NCBI GenBank assembly: GCA_963664605.1
Contig: OY761536.1
Coordinates: 2,356,001 to 2,420,000 of the forward strand
Origin: JAHOYW01 sp963664605
Lineage (GTDB): Bacteria; Verrucomicrobiota; Lentisphaeria; Victivallales; Victivallaceae
Length of the DNA stretch: 64,000 bases
Reading direction: 5' to 3'
Shown: piece by piece, positions 26,724 to 36,473 of the stretch
Position numbering within the stretch: position 1 is the stretch's first letter
Layout of the letters: every line of letters starts with the position of its first letter
The notes under the pieces: generated by a model
Told to the model about the DNA's origin: nothing
Database searches by the model: none
The model's input: only the letters and a program-made list of their open reading frames with translations
Translations under genes and position numbers: made by a program

Positions 26724-29528
26724 TCAGTTTCTTTCAAATTGCACGGTCAAACCTTCATAGCTTGAATTCGGTTTAAAAATTAAATTAACTTCTGTTGGTG
26801 CGGACGCGTATATTTTTAAAATATCATCTTCCTTTTTCCATCTTACCTTGACTTCCCCTTTAATTGTTGCACAGCTTCCAGAAGCCCAGTCAAAACCATT
26901 AATATTGGGACTGACAGTAAAAGCTTTGGCTCCGGGTTCAGCCATTTTTATTCCTAACACTATGCGGTTCAGGAAATGACATGGAGATGATGACCAGCCG
27001 TGACAATGACTGCGTGTGAGCTCAATACCCGGTAATGAATTAGCGAATACCTCCCATACGCTCGTCGCGTCCTCTTCAAGCATTATGCGGTATGACGAAT
27101 AGAATTTACTGATTATTTGTTCTGGCAAATCAAGTTTTTCTAATGCTTCATATAAATACTGCATTGCGAAAGGGGAGCCTACTTTTACCATTGAGACAGG
27201 CGGATTAAGGAATATTTCTCTTGTTGCATCACGCTTATCCTCATCAATAATATTGTATAATAGACTAAGAAAATTATTATGGATAGATTGTGAATTAACT
27301 GCTGTGCCATCATCATTTAAACTGTCTGGCCAGCAAGATGTTTCCGCGTTCCAGTATTTATTGATACTGGCTTTCAATTTGTTTTCAAGTTTGATCCAGT
27401 GTTGTGCCTGTTCTTGTTCATCAAGGACTTCCGCGCATTTAACCGCCGCCTGTAATGCCCCGACGAAGAACATGCTGTTATGTATTACTATTTTGGGGGA
27501 TATATCCGTGCCGCTCCAGTCAAAAAGATTCCAGGTTGGACTGCTGAACAAACCTGTTTCCCAGTCTATCCGGCGTTCTGCTTCCGCAAGATTTTCGACC
27601 ATTGCTTTCCAGATTTCACGGACAAAAGTTTTATCGCCTGTTTCAAAATAATAATCCCATACCGAGATTTCCCATAGAAAACTCCAGACTGGTATCAAAG
27701 TATCCCAACAGGATGGAACCTGTGAGCCAACCATAGGTAAAGTCTCAAGAGATTCAGCCGCGATTCTTATGCAGCGCCTGCTCAAATCCCATGCGCCGAA
27801 TACAGGATAGGCAAATAAAGATTCATTGCGGGCATCTCCCACCCATAGAGTTTGTTCATAAAGCGGGCAGTCTGTATAAGAGTCTTCCATGCAGAGCTTT
27901 AAAGTGTGTGCGGATATTTCCCATAAACGATTCATAAAATCATCACTGCAACGGAATGATCCTTTGTATTCTACCGGGTAGGTTGATTCAATAAGTTTGA
28001 AATTCCGGATTTTTATATCACGTTGTTGATTACGGAAGACGATAATCAGATAACGTCCGGAGCGTCTTTTCAGAGAAGTAAATTTATTGCGCCCCTCCTT
28101 GCATGTATAACGCATTCCGTTTTTATATAATCCTGTTCCTTGAAGTCTGCCGTCGCTGAAAATATGTTCAATTCCGAATATATCAATAACAAGCCCTTCC
28201 TCCGCAAACAGGTCAAAATCATAATAACCTATGTTTTGCATGCCCAAGTCATAAATGACTTGAATATCACCATCTTTTGAAGGATGAATAATAGTGCAGG
28301 CAGGATCATCGAATATAAGTTTTTCCGGTGATTCAATAAAATTGTATGCTTCAGCTACGTGTTTCCTTTTTGTATAAGGAGTATAGAAATCCATAGGCAG
28401 CATACAGCTTTCAGGAATAATTTCAGCATAAACACTAAGCTGTTCATGGAAAGTTTTTTCAGAAACTACTTCTTTTTCAAGTTTTTCGTAGAAGCTGTCT
28501 ATATTATCTTTTAGAGCTGTAAGTTTGGGATCATCATTTAAGCGCACTTTATCGCTGCCCACAGCCAATAGTTCAGGAAAACGCAGAAAGCATGGATAAG
28601 CTATACTTTTATCCAGAGGATTTTGAACAGTAAAACCATCTTTTTGAGAGAAAAATATACTTTGTTCAGGACTATGCGAGAACATGTTTTTATTCAGCGC
28701 CAACAGGAAATTATTGCCTTTATTCAGCTTGAATATGTTGTCTTTGCTTTTGTTTCCATTGACGGTTATTTCATAAGATATTGATTCTATTTCGAGCTCA
28801 TCAAGTTCTGTGTTTTCTATTATGAGTGCGATACCTGAGGCAATACTGGTATTATTGTTTGAATCTATAAGTTCAGGATAACAGATTCGCTGTCCCGGGA
28901 TTGTTATCTCAAAGCCCGGATATTCCACTATATTAGCGCTATGGAATTTTTTAAAGGAAAATTCTTCTTTAGTCAGAAGCGGACAATCACGTTCAAGAAG
29001 TCCTTGCCATGGGGCGTCAGCAATCGAAAACAGCTCCGTTGCCGGTTCAAAAATCATATTGTTTTCGAGCTTTGCGTTATAGAATTCAACAGCCTCCATT
29101 TGACAGTAAATCCTTGGTGTATTTTGTTTCCATTGGTCCGCTGAAGCTGTTTCCCAGCTTGAATCTGTGATTAAAATTGTTTGCTTGTCAAGTTCCAGCT
29201 GTGCCATGAAGCCTGCCTGCTGACATATCTGGTGAAATGTTCCGCATCCAAAATATTTCGCTATGACCTTTATTTCATTTTTACCGTTCTGTAGGTAAGA
29301 CGACAAGTCGAGCAAGTCATAATTATAATGTTCCGGGTATCCGCGTGAAGGACCGTCATTGACCCATTTACCATTAATGTAAAGGCGGTAAAAGGTATCC
29401 GCGGTTATTGCCAGGTCAGCCGTTTTAAAGCTGGAATCAATATTAAAGGTTTTTCTGAATATGACAGTTTGATTATATAAATTATAATTATCCAGTTTCT
29501 TCCATATCCATTTAGCATTAATATTCAT
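26724..29528 (-). CDS. Alpha-L-rhamnosidase-like glycoside hydrolase (GH78-type)
   Basis: 934 residues. The N-terminal half is beta-rich: WIWKK, FRKTFNI, YRLYINGKWVNDGPSRGYPEHYNYD are typical of the first module of GH78 proteins. The (alpha/alpha)6 barrel starts near residue 520. It contains DCPLYEQTLWVGDARNES, corresponding to the E.R.W.GD catalytic-acid region of the family, then NNFLSLL and HCHGWSSSPCHFLNR. A C-terminal beta domain ends the protein. No signal peptide is visible, so a cytoplasmic enzyme acting on imported rhamnosides is likely, though some families use other export routes. AAAGGAAAC precedes the start. A terminator follows. Confidence 0.8.
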   Translation of the reverse strand: MNINAKWIWKKLDNYNLYNQTVIFRKTFNIDSSFKTADLAITADTFYRLYINGKWVNDGPSRGYPEHYNYDLLDLSSYLQNGKNEIKVIAKYFGCGTFHQICQQAGFMAQLELDKQTILITDSSWETASADQWKQNTPRIYCQMEAVEFYNAKLENNMIFEPATELFSIADAPWQGLLERDCPLLTKEEFSFKKFHSANIVEYPGFEITIPGQRICYPELIDSNNNTSIASGIALIIENTELDELEIESISYEITVNGNKSKDNIFKLNKGNNFLLALNKNMFSHSPEQSIFFSQKDGFTVQNPLDKSIAYPCFLRFPELLAVGSDKVRLNDDPKLTALKDNIDSFYEKLEKEVVSEKTFHEQLSVYAEIIPESCMLPMDFYTPYTKRKHVAEAYNFIESPEKLIFDDPACTIIHPSKDGDIQVIYDLGMQNIGYYDFDLFAEEGLVIDIFGIEHIFSDGRLQGTGLYKNGMRYTCKEGRNKFTSLKRRSGRYLIIVFRNQQRDIKIRNFKLIESTYPVEYKGSFRCSDDFMNRLWEISAHTLKLCMEDSYTDCPLYEQTLWVGDARNESLFAYPVFGAWDLSRRCIRIAAESLETLPMVGSQVPSCWDTLIPVWSFLWEISVWDYYFETGDKTFVREIWKAMVENLAEAERRIDWETGLFSSPTWNLFDWSGTDISPKIVIHNSMFFVGALQAAVKCAEVLDEQEQAQHWIKLENKLKASINKYWNAETSCWPDSLNDDGTAVNSQSIHNNFLSLLYNIIDEDKRDATREIFLNPPVSMVKVGSPFAMQYLYEALEKLDLPEQIISKFYSSYRIMLEEDATSVWEVFANSLPGIELTRSHCHGWSSSPCHFLNRIVLGIKMAEPGAKAFTVSPNINGFDWASGSCATIKGEVKVRWKKEDDILKIYASAPTEVNLIFKPNSSYEGLTVQFERN

Positions 29529-29631
29529 ACTTGTTTCCTTTTATTGCTAGTTTTAGTATATGATAATATTGCAAATGGATATTTTCCTTAATGATAGTGT
29601 ATATTTATGGTATGATAGTGCCAAAGTGCAT

Positions 29632-29663
29632 AAAAAAAGCGCCGACCACAAGGCCGACGCTTT
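29632..29663 (-). terminator. Rho-independent terminator after the pseudopilin gene
   Basis: On the minus strand the stem AAGCGTCGGCC / GGTCGGCGCTT (two G-T pairs) has a TTGT loop and continues into a run of seven to eight T. It lies 30 bases past the stop of the gene at 29694. Confidence 0.85.
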
Positions 29664-29693
29664 AGAAATGGCAGTTCGTTTCAATAGTTTCAA

Positions 29694-30629
29694 TTAGAAT
29701 GTAACTACCGGTTCGCCTCTGTAGCTGTATACTTTTTTGCCCCACATGAAGTTGTCTTCGCCCAGAGTTTCACCTAATGATTTTGATGCCGCGTGTCCGT
29801 CTGCAAAAACATAGTTTTGACGTCCGGCGTGGCGGTCCCATTCGGAATAAACTATATGATGTTGTCCGATGGCATTATCGTTGGCTATAGCAGAGTTACG
29901 AGCAGCTAAGGCTTCGTTCTCAGTTAATGCTACAGGTGTGATGGTTGTATCGCTTTCACTATCCCAAACTCCGCTGCCGTTTTTGAGGCCGCTGATCGGA
30001 CGGTGTGACTTAACAGCATCGCCACCAGTACCGGAAGTATCCTGGATGCAGCTTAACAATGAAGTGAATTCTGCAACAAGGATTTCATTTGAAGGCTGGC
30101 GTAATTTGCTTACTTTTACTTGTTGGAGATGTTCCAGTCCTGTAGCCAGTTTCAAACGGGGGCATATCACTTCATTTACAGTATATGATATGTTTGGAGC
30201 CTGTTTGTCGTGAGAACTGTTTTTCGAAGTCTGTCCGTTCGGGACTTTTACTTTGGTTCCCCAGTAGTTCTGTGCGTCAGCGTTAGTGCCGTAGCAGGTT
30301 GGAGCCCAACCGCCATTGAAGTCTTTAGGACATACAAAAACATTACCTTTACAGTACGGCCTGATCATGCCCGACCAATGATAATAACCACCGCCGCTGC
30401 TTGTGCCGTTCATGTATTCATAAGCTTTAGGATAGAAGCCATCTGAGTCATCAAGGTACATATTCATTCCTAAACCTATTTGTTTCTGATTTGAAAGACA
30501 TGCGATGGCTTTTCCTTTGTCACGAGCCTGGCTTAGTGCCGGAAGAAGCATTCCAGCCAGTATTGCTATAATAGCTATAACTACGAGCAATTCGATGAGT
30601 GTGAAACTTTTTTGATTTTGCGATTTCAT
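29694..30629 (-). CDS. Type II secretion-like pseudopilin (DUF1559/H-x9-DG type)
   Basis: 311 residues. The N-terminus is a classical prepilin: basic leader, then SFTLIELLVVIAIIAILAG with Glu at mature position 5; cleavage is expected before Phe. Then comes the common planctomycete/lentisphaere pattern LPALSQARDKGKAIACLSNQKQIGLGMNMY and YLDDSDGFYP. The C-terminus has HAGRQNYVFADGHA, the H-x9-DG signature. Such proteins occur in large numbers in Lentisphaerota and Planctomycetota genomes; their task is mostly unknown. The gene has an unusual repeated purine-rich leader (30693-30780). Confidence 0.88.
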   Translation of the reverse strand: MKSQNQKSFTLIELLVVIAIIAILAGMLLPALSQARDKGKAIACLSNQKQIGLGMNMYLDDSDGFYPKAYEYMNGTSSGGGYYHWSGMIRPYCKGNVFVCPKDFNGGWAPTCYGTNADAQNYWGTKVKVPNGQTSKNSSHDKQAPNISYTVNEVICPRLKLATGLEHLQQVKVSKLRQPSNEILVAEFTSLLSCIQDTSGTGGDAVKSHRPISGLKNGSGVWDSESDTTITPVALTENEALAARNSAIANDNAIGQHHIVYSEWDRHAGRQNYVFADGHAASKSLGETLGEDNFMWGKKVYSYRGEPVVTF

Positions 30630-31266
30630 TACTTTTTCCTCTTTTTTTTTGTTTACTTGTTTTTGTTGTTTACTTCTGTTGCTTATTTAGAATTTTTCCT
30701 CTTTCTCGTCATCTTCCTCTAAACTTTCCCTTTATTCCTTTTTCCTCTTTCTCGTCATTTTCCTCCAAGCTTTTTCCTTTGTTTAGTTGTCCGTTTGTTT
30801 ATTCGAAAAATGCCTATTTTTCTGCCGGCTTGCAATTATTATATATTGGCATTTTTGTAAACGCAATAGCATTTATCAGTTTTAAATCTTATTCTAATGT
30901 TAATTTAATATTACGGCGTTTTCCTAATTGTTTGTTAACATGTTTTGGTGATAAGTGCTTTGTATTACATGTCTTGAGTATTGACTAATAGACACATAAG
31001 CAATGCTACTTCAAAATTTTGTGTATCCATTTTTATTTTCCTTTTTTGATTTTCTTTTTATCGGCCTCATTGCTTTTAATGGAAGCCGTCCGTAGAGGGC
31101 ATTATATTGCAGTTAATGAAAAAAACAACAGTATTTATATACATAGAATGTAATACTAATGGTTTTATAATATTCGGGCGTTTTTCTAATATTATGTTAA
31201 TATTTGCTCTTGATTTTTCGCTGAATATAGATATAATAGTGCCAGATAATATTAAGGATAAGTAAT
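30630..31266. other. Long intergenic region between divergent pseudopilin and AraC genes
   Basis: About 640 bases without a normal gene. The left 170 bases are almost pure pyrimidine on the plus strand (purine-rich leader of the pseudopilin mRNA) and hold a tandem repeat. The remainder is AT-rich and should carry both promoters. I do not recognise a riboswitch or small RNA. Confidence 0.5.
30693..30780 (-). repeat. Two tandem 46-base repeats in the pseudopilin 5' leader
   Basis: The copies begin at 30693 and 30739 (plus-strand coordinates), period 46, and differ at a few positions. On the minus strand each reads GAGGAA(A/G) followed by ATGACGAGAAAGAGGAAAAA. Each could therefore start a mini-ORF: 30758-30732 gives MTRKRKKE and 30712-30683 gives MTRKRKNSK. 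The Shine-Dalgarno-like element is only about three bases from the ATG, so translation is uncertain. Confidence 0.6.
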
Positions 31267-32130
31267 ATGTTCAAAACTTTAAAAGTACAGGATTTTTTTA
31301 CACAAAGCAGCCTGCCTTTATCTGTGTTTGAATGTTTGCATGAGAATAATGATGAAAAACGTCATAGTCACGAATTTTGCGAGCTGGTTATCGTAAAATC
31401 AGGAAAAGCTTTACATTCTACTGATTTAGGTCAATATAAGATAAAAACCGGGGATGTATTTATCATTCCAAAGGGCTTTTTCCATAAATATACTGAGGTT
31501 GATAATCTGCTTTTGATTAATGTTCTTTATGACCCTGACGCTTTGCCGATGCCGGTTCTGGATATGAATGATTTTGTTTTTTTTAACATAATGTTTCACC
31601 GGAAGCCAGATTTCCATAAAAGCGATACTGCGCTTCTTTTGAGCTTGAATACAAAGCAGCTTGCGGAAATAAATAAAATGAGCGCTAGTATTTCCGATCA
31701 GCGTAATTCTTATGAACCAGGCTCACAGTTCGGTTCTCTTGCTGCTTTTATGCGCATGATATACTTGTTGTCCGGCTGGCACTACAAAGAACAAACTAAG
31801 CCGGAATATTATTATACTGTCGGCAAGGTTCTGGAGTACCTGAATAAAAATTATCTGCACCATATAAATATGGATAAATTATCGCGTTTGAATTCGATGT
31901 CGCGCCGGACGATGTTCAGGCATTTTCATAAAGCGGCCGGCTGTACGCCTGGAGAGTATTTATGCCGGCTGCGAATCCGTCATGCCGCCGACATGCTTGC
32001 GCATACATCTCTGCCGATTAAGGATATAGCGCAACGCAGCTGTTTTTGCGACAGCAACTATTTTAGCAAGCAGTTTCGTAAAGTTATGAACACCAGTCCC
32101 TTGCGGTACCGGAAAGAAAAGCAGAAGTGA
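31267..32130 (+). CDS. AraC-family transcriptional regulator
   Basis: 287 residues. AAGGA precedes the ATG. The N-terminal half is a cupin-type ligand domain (HSHEFCELVIVKSGKALHS, KTGDVFIIPKGFFHKY). The C-terminal 100 residues form the double helix-turn-helix: LSRLNSMSRRTMFRHFHKAAGCTPGEYL and IKDIAQRSCFCDSNYFSKQFRK, with the usual ending SPLRYRKE. AraC proteins of this shape sense sugars and control nearby transport or hydrolase genes. The divergent pseudopilin and the rhamnosidase beyond it are candidate targets. Confidence 0.9.
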   Translation: MFKTLKVQDFFTQSSLPLSVFECLHENNDEKRHSHEFCELVIVKSGKALHSTDLGQYKIKTGDVFIIPKGFFHKYTEVDNLLLINVLYDPDALPMPVLDMNDFVFFNIMFHRKPDFHKSDTALLLSLNTKQLAEINKMSASISDQRNSYEPGSQFGSLAAFMRMIYLLSGWHYKEQTKPEYYYTVGKVLEYLNKNYLHHINMDKLSRLNSMSRRTMFRHFHKAAGCTPGEYLCRLRIRHAADMLAHTSLPIKDIAQRSCFCDSNYFSKQFRKVMNTSPLRYRKEKQK

Positions 32131-32145
32131 AAAACAGAACCTTTG

Positions 32146-33117
32146 TTATTCGTTGTATCCGTTCGGGTTTTTCTGAATCCATTTCCAGGCTGATGATATA
32201 ATGTCATGGGCGTTTTCGAATTGCGGTTTCCAGCCCAAGGCTTTTCGAGCCAGGTCAGAACAAGCGATCAGGCGGTCAGGGTCTCCGCTTCGGCGCGGCG
32301 CGACTTCAGCCGGAACTGGATGTCCGGTGACTTCACGGGCGGCTTCGACTATTTCCTTTACGCTTAACCCATTGCCGGTTCCTAGATTATAGTGTCCGCT
32401 TTGAGGCGCGTCAAGCGCGAGCATATGGGCTTGAGCTAAATCCAGAATGTGAATATAATCGCGAACACAAGTTCCATCCGGAGTATCATAGTCATCACCG
32501 AAAATCATGATTTTATCACGTTTTCCTTGAGCAACTTGCAGGATTATTGGAATAAGGTGCGTTTCCGGGTTATGGTCCTCTCCAAAATTTTCAGATGCGC
32601 CGGCGGCGTTGAAATAACGCAGGGCGGCATATTTTATGCCGTGTATTTTGCTGTACCATTTAAGAACTTTTTCAAAACAAAGCTTTGATTCACCGTAAGG
32701 ATTTATGGGGCATTGAGTTGTTGTTTCCCGGATAGGGCTTTCCTCTGGTTCGCCAAAAGTTGCCGCGGTACTGGAAAATACAATAGTTTTAACATTGCCG
32801 GCGACGGCGGCATCGGCGAGATTGATGCCGTTGGCAAGATTATTGCGGAAATATTTCGAAGGATCCTGCATGGATTCACCGACCAGGGAAAAAGCAGCGA
32901 AGTGCATGATTGCATCAAAATTGCCTTTTTTACATGTCTCGATTATGAAGTCACGGTCGCCGAGATCGCCTTTAATAAACTCAGCGCGGGGATCAACCGC
33001 CCCACGGTGTCCGGTTATTAATGAATCAAAAACGCTTACTTCATAGCCATTATCCAACAAGTATTCACTACAAGCGCTGCCGATATAGCCCGCTCCACCG
33101 CAAACAAGAACTTTCAT
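32146..33117 (-). CDS. galE: UDP-glucose 4-epimerase
   Basis: 323 residues, normal length. It interconverts UDP-glucose and UDP-galactose using bound NAD. Visible: GGAGYIGSACSEYLL at the N-terminus (GxxGxxG nucleotide loop), the catalytic pair Ser/Thr in FSSTAATFG (~122-130) and Y-x3-K in NPYGESKLCFE (~147-157), then RYFNAAGA, PDGTCVRDYIHILDLAQAH and the ending GWKPQF. It stands alone and runs convergently towards the AraC gene. It could feed the glycan assembly genes at 21-24 kb. Confidence 0.92.
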   Translation of the reverse strand: MKVLVCGGAGYIGSACSEYLLDNGYEVSVFDSLITGHRGAVDPRAEFIKGDLGDRDFIIETCKKGNFDAIMHFAAFSLVGESMQDPSKYFRNNLANGINLADAAVAGNVKTIVFSSTAATFGEPEESPIRETTTQCPINPYGESKLCFEKVLKWYSKIHGIKYAALRYFNAAGASENFGEDHNPETHLIPIILQVAQGKRDKIMIFGDDYDTPDGTCVRDYIHILDLAQAHMLALDAPQSGHYNLGTGNGLSVKEIVEAAREVTGHPVPAEVAPRRSGDPDRLIACSDLARKALGWKPQFENAHDIISSAWKWIQKNPNGYNE

Positions 33118-33239
33118 ATTTATTATACCCGGTTTATCTATTTAATAAAGAATATTATAACTTAACAGGGGGAGTTTCATTTGCAAATCATATAGAAAAC
33201 ATTATTATGATAATATATTAACTCATTCAGGGAATTGTT

Positions 33240-33761
33240 ATGACTGAAAATCCTGTTACAACTTACAGTACCGCTCATTGCCTTGTTTTTGCTGTCGCGG
33301 CGCTTGCCGCTATGGCGGCTATAGTCGGGGCGGCGGTTTATGACATCCGAAAACTCACCACAAGGATAAATTCAAGGATTTCTTCTTTTGATGATTTATC
33401 CCTTGTTTATAGAACTATTAATTTTGATATGTTTTTGGTCTGGCCGGCTTTGAGTATAGTTGTTATTTACTTGTCTACCATGATTTTTTCCATTTTCCAT
33501 AATCTTATCGTTCTTGAAACTTTTCTCAATAGCATGACGCTGTATTTGGCCGGGACTCTTGCTTTGGGAAGGTGGAGCAAGGTAAACGAGAGGAAACTGC
33601 AGACTCTTGATGCCGATGGGCCTGAATTGGACGGTATGTATAAAACCATGCTCAAAGAATGGAGAAAGCGATGGTTTCGTCTTCATCCGATAAAAGAGTA
33701 TAAAATTGATATTGAAAAACCGTTAACTGTAAGGGAAATAACAAACTATACTGAAATGTGA
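33240..33761 (+). CDS. Hypothetical small membrane protein
   Basis: 173 residues. One hydrophobic helix at residues ~13-33 (CLVFAVAALAAMAAIVGAAV), a second near 66-87 (FLVWPALSIVVIYLSTMIFS) and a weaker third near 93-109. The last 60 residues are charged and probably cytoplasmic (WRKRWFRLHPIKEYKIDIEKP). I recognise no family. AGGGAA precedes the ATG. It is divergent from galE and convergent with the DUF2141 gene. Confidence 0.65.
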   Translation: MTENPVTTYSTAHCLVFAVAALAAMAAIVGAAVYDIRKLTTRINSRISSFDDLSLVYRTINFDMFLVWPALSIVVIYLSTMIFSIFHNLIVLETFLNSMTLYLAGTLALGRWSKVNERKLQTLDADGPELDGMYKTMLKEWRKRWFRLHPIKEYKIDIEKPLTVREITNYTEM

Positions 33762-33775
33762 AAGACTTAAGCTTT

Positions 33776-34198
33776 CTACTTCAATTTCAGCTTTAATGTA
33801 CATTTATCTTTCAGCTTGAATCTGGCTTCGTGAAAGCCGGGAGTTTTCAGACAGGTTCTTTCTATACAGGAAAAGGCATACGGCTCTTTGGGAATACCTA
33901 AAAAATTATAGTCCATTCTGCCGTTGCGGTTAAGATCCTGAAATAATGCCACCGCATAATCACCATCCGGAATATTTTCGAATTTATATGTGACTTTCTT
34001 GTTTTTTACCTTGTGGATTATGCCCTTATACTGTTTACCTACTTCGGGAAAACCTTTATGCGTATTATAAAGGCCTATTACCATATCGCCTTTTATTTCC
34101 TTTATTCCATAAATTTCAATGACGACTGTACTGCCTTGCACATAAGGCATTGACATGAAAAACATCAACACAAAAATTGCTAAAACAATTTTCTTCAT
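33776..34198 (-). CDS. DUF2141-like secreted protein
   Basis: 140 residues with a Sec signal peptide (MKKIVLAIFVLMFFMSMPYVQG). The mature part has the DUF2141 pattern: IKGDMVIGLYNTHKGFP, then YKFENIPDGDYAVALFQDLNRNGRMDYNFLGIPKEPYAFS. The Asp/Asn-rich D.N.NG.MD piece suggests a calcium-type loop. The family is periplasmic or surface-located and of unknown function. GGAGG precedes the start. Confidence 0.82.
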   Translation of the reverse strand: MKKIVLAIFVLMFFMSMPYVQGSTVVIEIYGIKEIKGDMVIGLYNTHKGFPEVGKQYKGIIHKVKNKKVTYKFENIPDGDYAVALFQDLNRNGRMDYNFLGIPKEPYAFSCIERTCLKTPGFHEARFKLKDKCTLKLKLK

Positions 34199-34244
34199 AA
34201 TAAATCCTCCATCACTAAAAGATTTTATAGAAAAGAATGTTTAT

Positions 34245-35204
34245 TTATTCGGAAAAACACTCCGGAGTTGTCATAGTGCGATAAAATTCAGCGTATTTAT
34301 CTTTATTTTTGGGATCCTGACGTAAAGCTATAGCAGTACGTGGGTGTTCATTGAGAATACCTGTAATCATATAAGGAATCAAGTACCCCCATTCAATTTC
34401 CTTGCGAAGGTCAAGGAACACATCTTCAAGCACTTGCAGTACCGGCTCAAGGTTGTATTTCGGGTTTTTAAGGAAACCGAGGAGAAGTTCCAACGGACAG
34501 TTCCCGGCACCGCGCCCGATGCCGGAGACGGTAGCGTCAAGGTAGTTAGCGCCCTTGCGGATAGCCTCAATTGTATTGGCAAAGCCGAGCTGCTGGTTAT
34601 TGTGGGCGTGAATACCAGTTTCCTTAGTTTTCAGGTTTTCACGGAAAACCCTTACCAGATTATGAACTGTTTCGGAATATAATGCACCAAAACTGTCAAC
34701 GATATTGACGGTGGTTACATTTGTTTCCGCTTCTATTTGCTGTAATGCCTGGCTAAGTTCGAATTCGCTGGCAGTTGAGATAGCCATAATATTGATGAAT
34801 GACTCATAGCCTTTGGCGTCAACATGGTTAGCCAGGGCAATAGCTTTATCAATATCTTTCAGGTAAGTGGCAACCCTGATGAAATCCAAAGGGCTTTCTT
34901 CGCAGGGAGCGATGTCGTCTTCCTCAACACGGCCGATATCAACCATTACGCCGAGTTTCAGATTCAACGGAGTATCTTGGATTACTTTTCGGACATCTTC
35001 ATCTGTGGTAAAACGCCACGGGCCATATTCTTTAGGATCAAACATTTTTCTTGAAGCGCGGTATCCCAATTCCATGTAATCAATGCCGGACTGGTTAACG
35101 GCAAGGAATACTTTTCTTACCAGCTCGTGAGAAAAATGCCATTTATTAATTAAGCCGCCATCCCGCAACGTGCAGTCAGTTACTTTTATTTCTTTCCTGT
35201 ACAT
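34245..35204 (-). CDS. HMGL-like (DRE-TIM) aldolase
   Basis: 319 residues. The start has the DRE-TIM signature EIKVTDCTLRDGGLINKWHF, and metal-binding His residues are in IHAHNNQQLGFAN (~196-208). NIVDSFGALY and GIGRGAGNCPLE match the 4-hydroxy-2-oxovalerate aldolase/isopropylmalate synthase superfamily. These enzymes cleave or form C-C bonds next to a carbonyl using a divalent metal. The protein is shorter than isopropylmalate synthase and resembles 4-hydroxy-2-oxovalerate aldolase-like proteins seen in nucleotide-sugar or surface-glycan loci. The substrate is not readable. It runs in the same direction as the flanking genes but with gaps of 46 and 87 bases. Confidence 0.8.
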   Translation of the reverse strand: MYRKEIKVTDCTLRDGGLINKWHFSHELVRKVFLAVNQSGIDYMELGYRASRKMFDPKEYGPWRFTTDEDVRKVIQDTPLNLKLGVMVDIGRVEEDDIAPCEESPLDFIRVATYLKDIDKAIALANHVDAKGYESFINIMAISTASEFELSQALQQIEAETNVTTVNIVDSFGALYSETVHNLVRVFRENLKTKETGIHAHNNQQLGFANTIEAIRKGANYLDATVSGIGRGAGNCPLELLLGFLKNPKYNLEPVLQVLEDVFLDLRKEIEWGYLIPYMITGILNEHPRTAIALRQDPKNKDKYAEFYRTMTTPECFSE

Positions 35205-35291
35205 GCTTTTTCCTGTTATATTTATATTTTATCTTATTTTATCATTTTCCAAGTGGATAGGGAATATACAACAGATTAGCCTGATTGCAAG

Positions 35292-36287
35292 TTAAATAGC
35301 TGCGGCTTTGTCGATTGCGGCGAGCTCGGCATCTGAAAAAGAACTTGATTCAAGTGATTTAACGTTATCCTTAAGCTGCTCAACACTGCTGGCGCCGATC
35401 AATACGGAAGTTACTGCAGGATCACGCAGACACCACGCTAATGCCATTTGCGCCAGGCTTTGTCCTCTTTCCTTCGCTATGGCGTCAAGTTTTTGAATTG
35501 CCGGCAGGTATTGCTGTACCATTTCAGGCTTCAGGAAACTTTTAGGAGTTGCCGCCCGGGAACCTTCCGGTATACCATTGAGGTAGCGTGAGGTAAGAAT
35601 CCCCTGTGCCAGAGGAGAAAATACAATGCAGCCTACACCGTATGAATCATGCAGTTTGTGTAAATCGTTTTCTTCAATGCGGCGGTCAAGAATATTGTAG
35701 CGGGTTTGATGGATCACGCAGGGAGTTCCAAGCTGCCGCAGCACGTCAAAAGCCGCTGTCGCCTGCTCCTGGGTATAGTAATTGGATATTCCTGCATAAA
35801 TGGCTTTGCCCTGACGTACAGCGGTGTCAAGGGCGCCCATAGTTTCCTCTATGGGGGTGTCCGGATCGGGACGGTGTGAATAAAAGATATCCACATAGTC
35901 CATGTTCATGCGCTTAAGGCTTTGGTCAAGGCTGGCAAGCATATATTTGCGCGAGCCGAATTCCCCATACGGCCCGGGCCACATCAGGTATCCGGCTTTG
36001 GTAGAAATAATCATTTCATCGCGGTATTTTTTGAGCCCTTTCTGCATTATAGTTCCAAAATTCTCTTCGGCGGACCCTGGAGGGGGGCCGTAGTTGTTGG
36101 CCAAGTCTATATGTGTTATCCCCATGTCAAACGCGGCTTGGAGGATTCTGCTTGTATTTTCCAGAGTGCTTGCGCCTCCGAAGTTATGCCACAGGCCGAG
36201 TGAAACAGCCGGCAGTTTTAAGCCTGACCGACCGGAACGGTTGTAAATCATTTTGTCATATCGTTTTTCATTTGCGGAACAAGTCAT
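35292..36287 (-). CDS. Aldo/keto reductase, YghZ-like
   Basis: 331 residues. The ATG at 36287 has GGAG nine bases upstream; an ATG at 36251 would also give a full domain. The catalytic tetrad region is visible: Asp and Tyr in HIDLANNYGPPPGSAEENFG, Lys in IISTKAGYLMWPG, His in DIFYSHRPDPDTPIEET. The insert GPYGEFGSRKYMLASLDQSLKRM is typical of the YghZ (L-glyceraldehyde-3-phosphate reductase) subgroup, as is SPLAQGILTSRYLNGIPEGSR. It reduces small aldehydes with NADPH in the cytoplasm. Alternative substrates are possible. Confidence 0.87.
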   Translation of the reverse strand: MTCSANEKRYDKMIYNRSGRSGLKLPAVSLGLWHNFGGASTLENTSRILQAAFDMGITHIDLANNYGPPPGSAEENFGTIMQKGLKKYRDEMIISTKAGYLMWPGPYGEFGSRKYMLASLDQSLKRMNMDYVDIFYSHRPDPDTPIEETMGALDTAVRQGKAIYAGISNYYTQEQATAAFDVLRQLGTPCVIHQTRYNILDRRIEENDLHKLHDSYGVGCIVFSPLAQGILTSRYLNGIPEGSRAATPKSFLKPEMVQQYLPAIQKLDAIAKERGQSLAQMALAWCLRDPAVTSVLIGASSVEQLKDNVKSLESSSFSDAELAAIDKAAAI

Positions 36288-36473
36288 GTTAAAAAACTCC
36301 GTTTGTTGTTTAATCGCTGTTTTTTTCGATTATGATTCTTTAATATATATTTGATATGTTCAAAAACAATTCATTAAGCGGATAATACCTCACAAACATG
36401 CTTGCAAAAAATCTTATACAGCATTACATTATGGGAACAGAGAGAATTACTTTAAAGATAAAAGGAATGTTTT

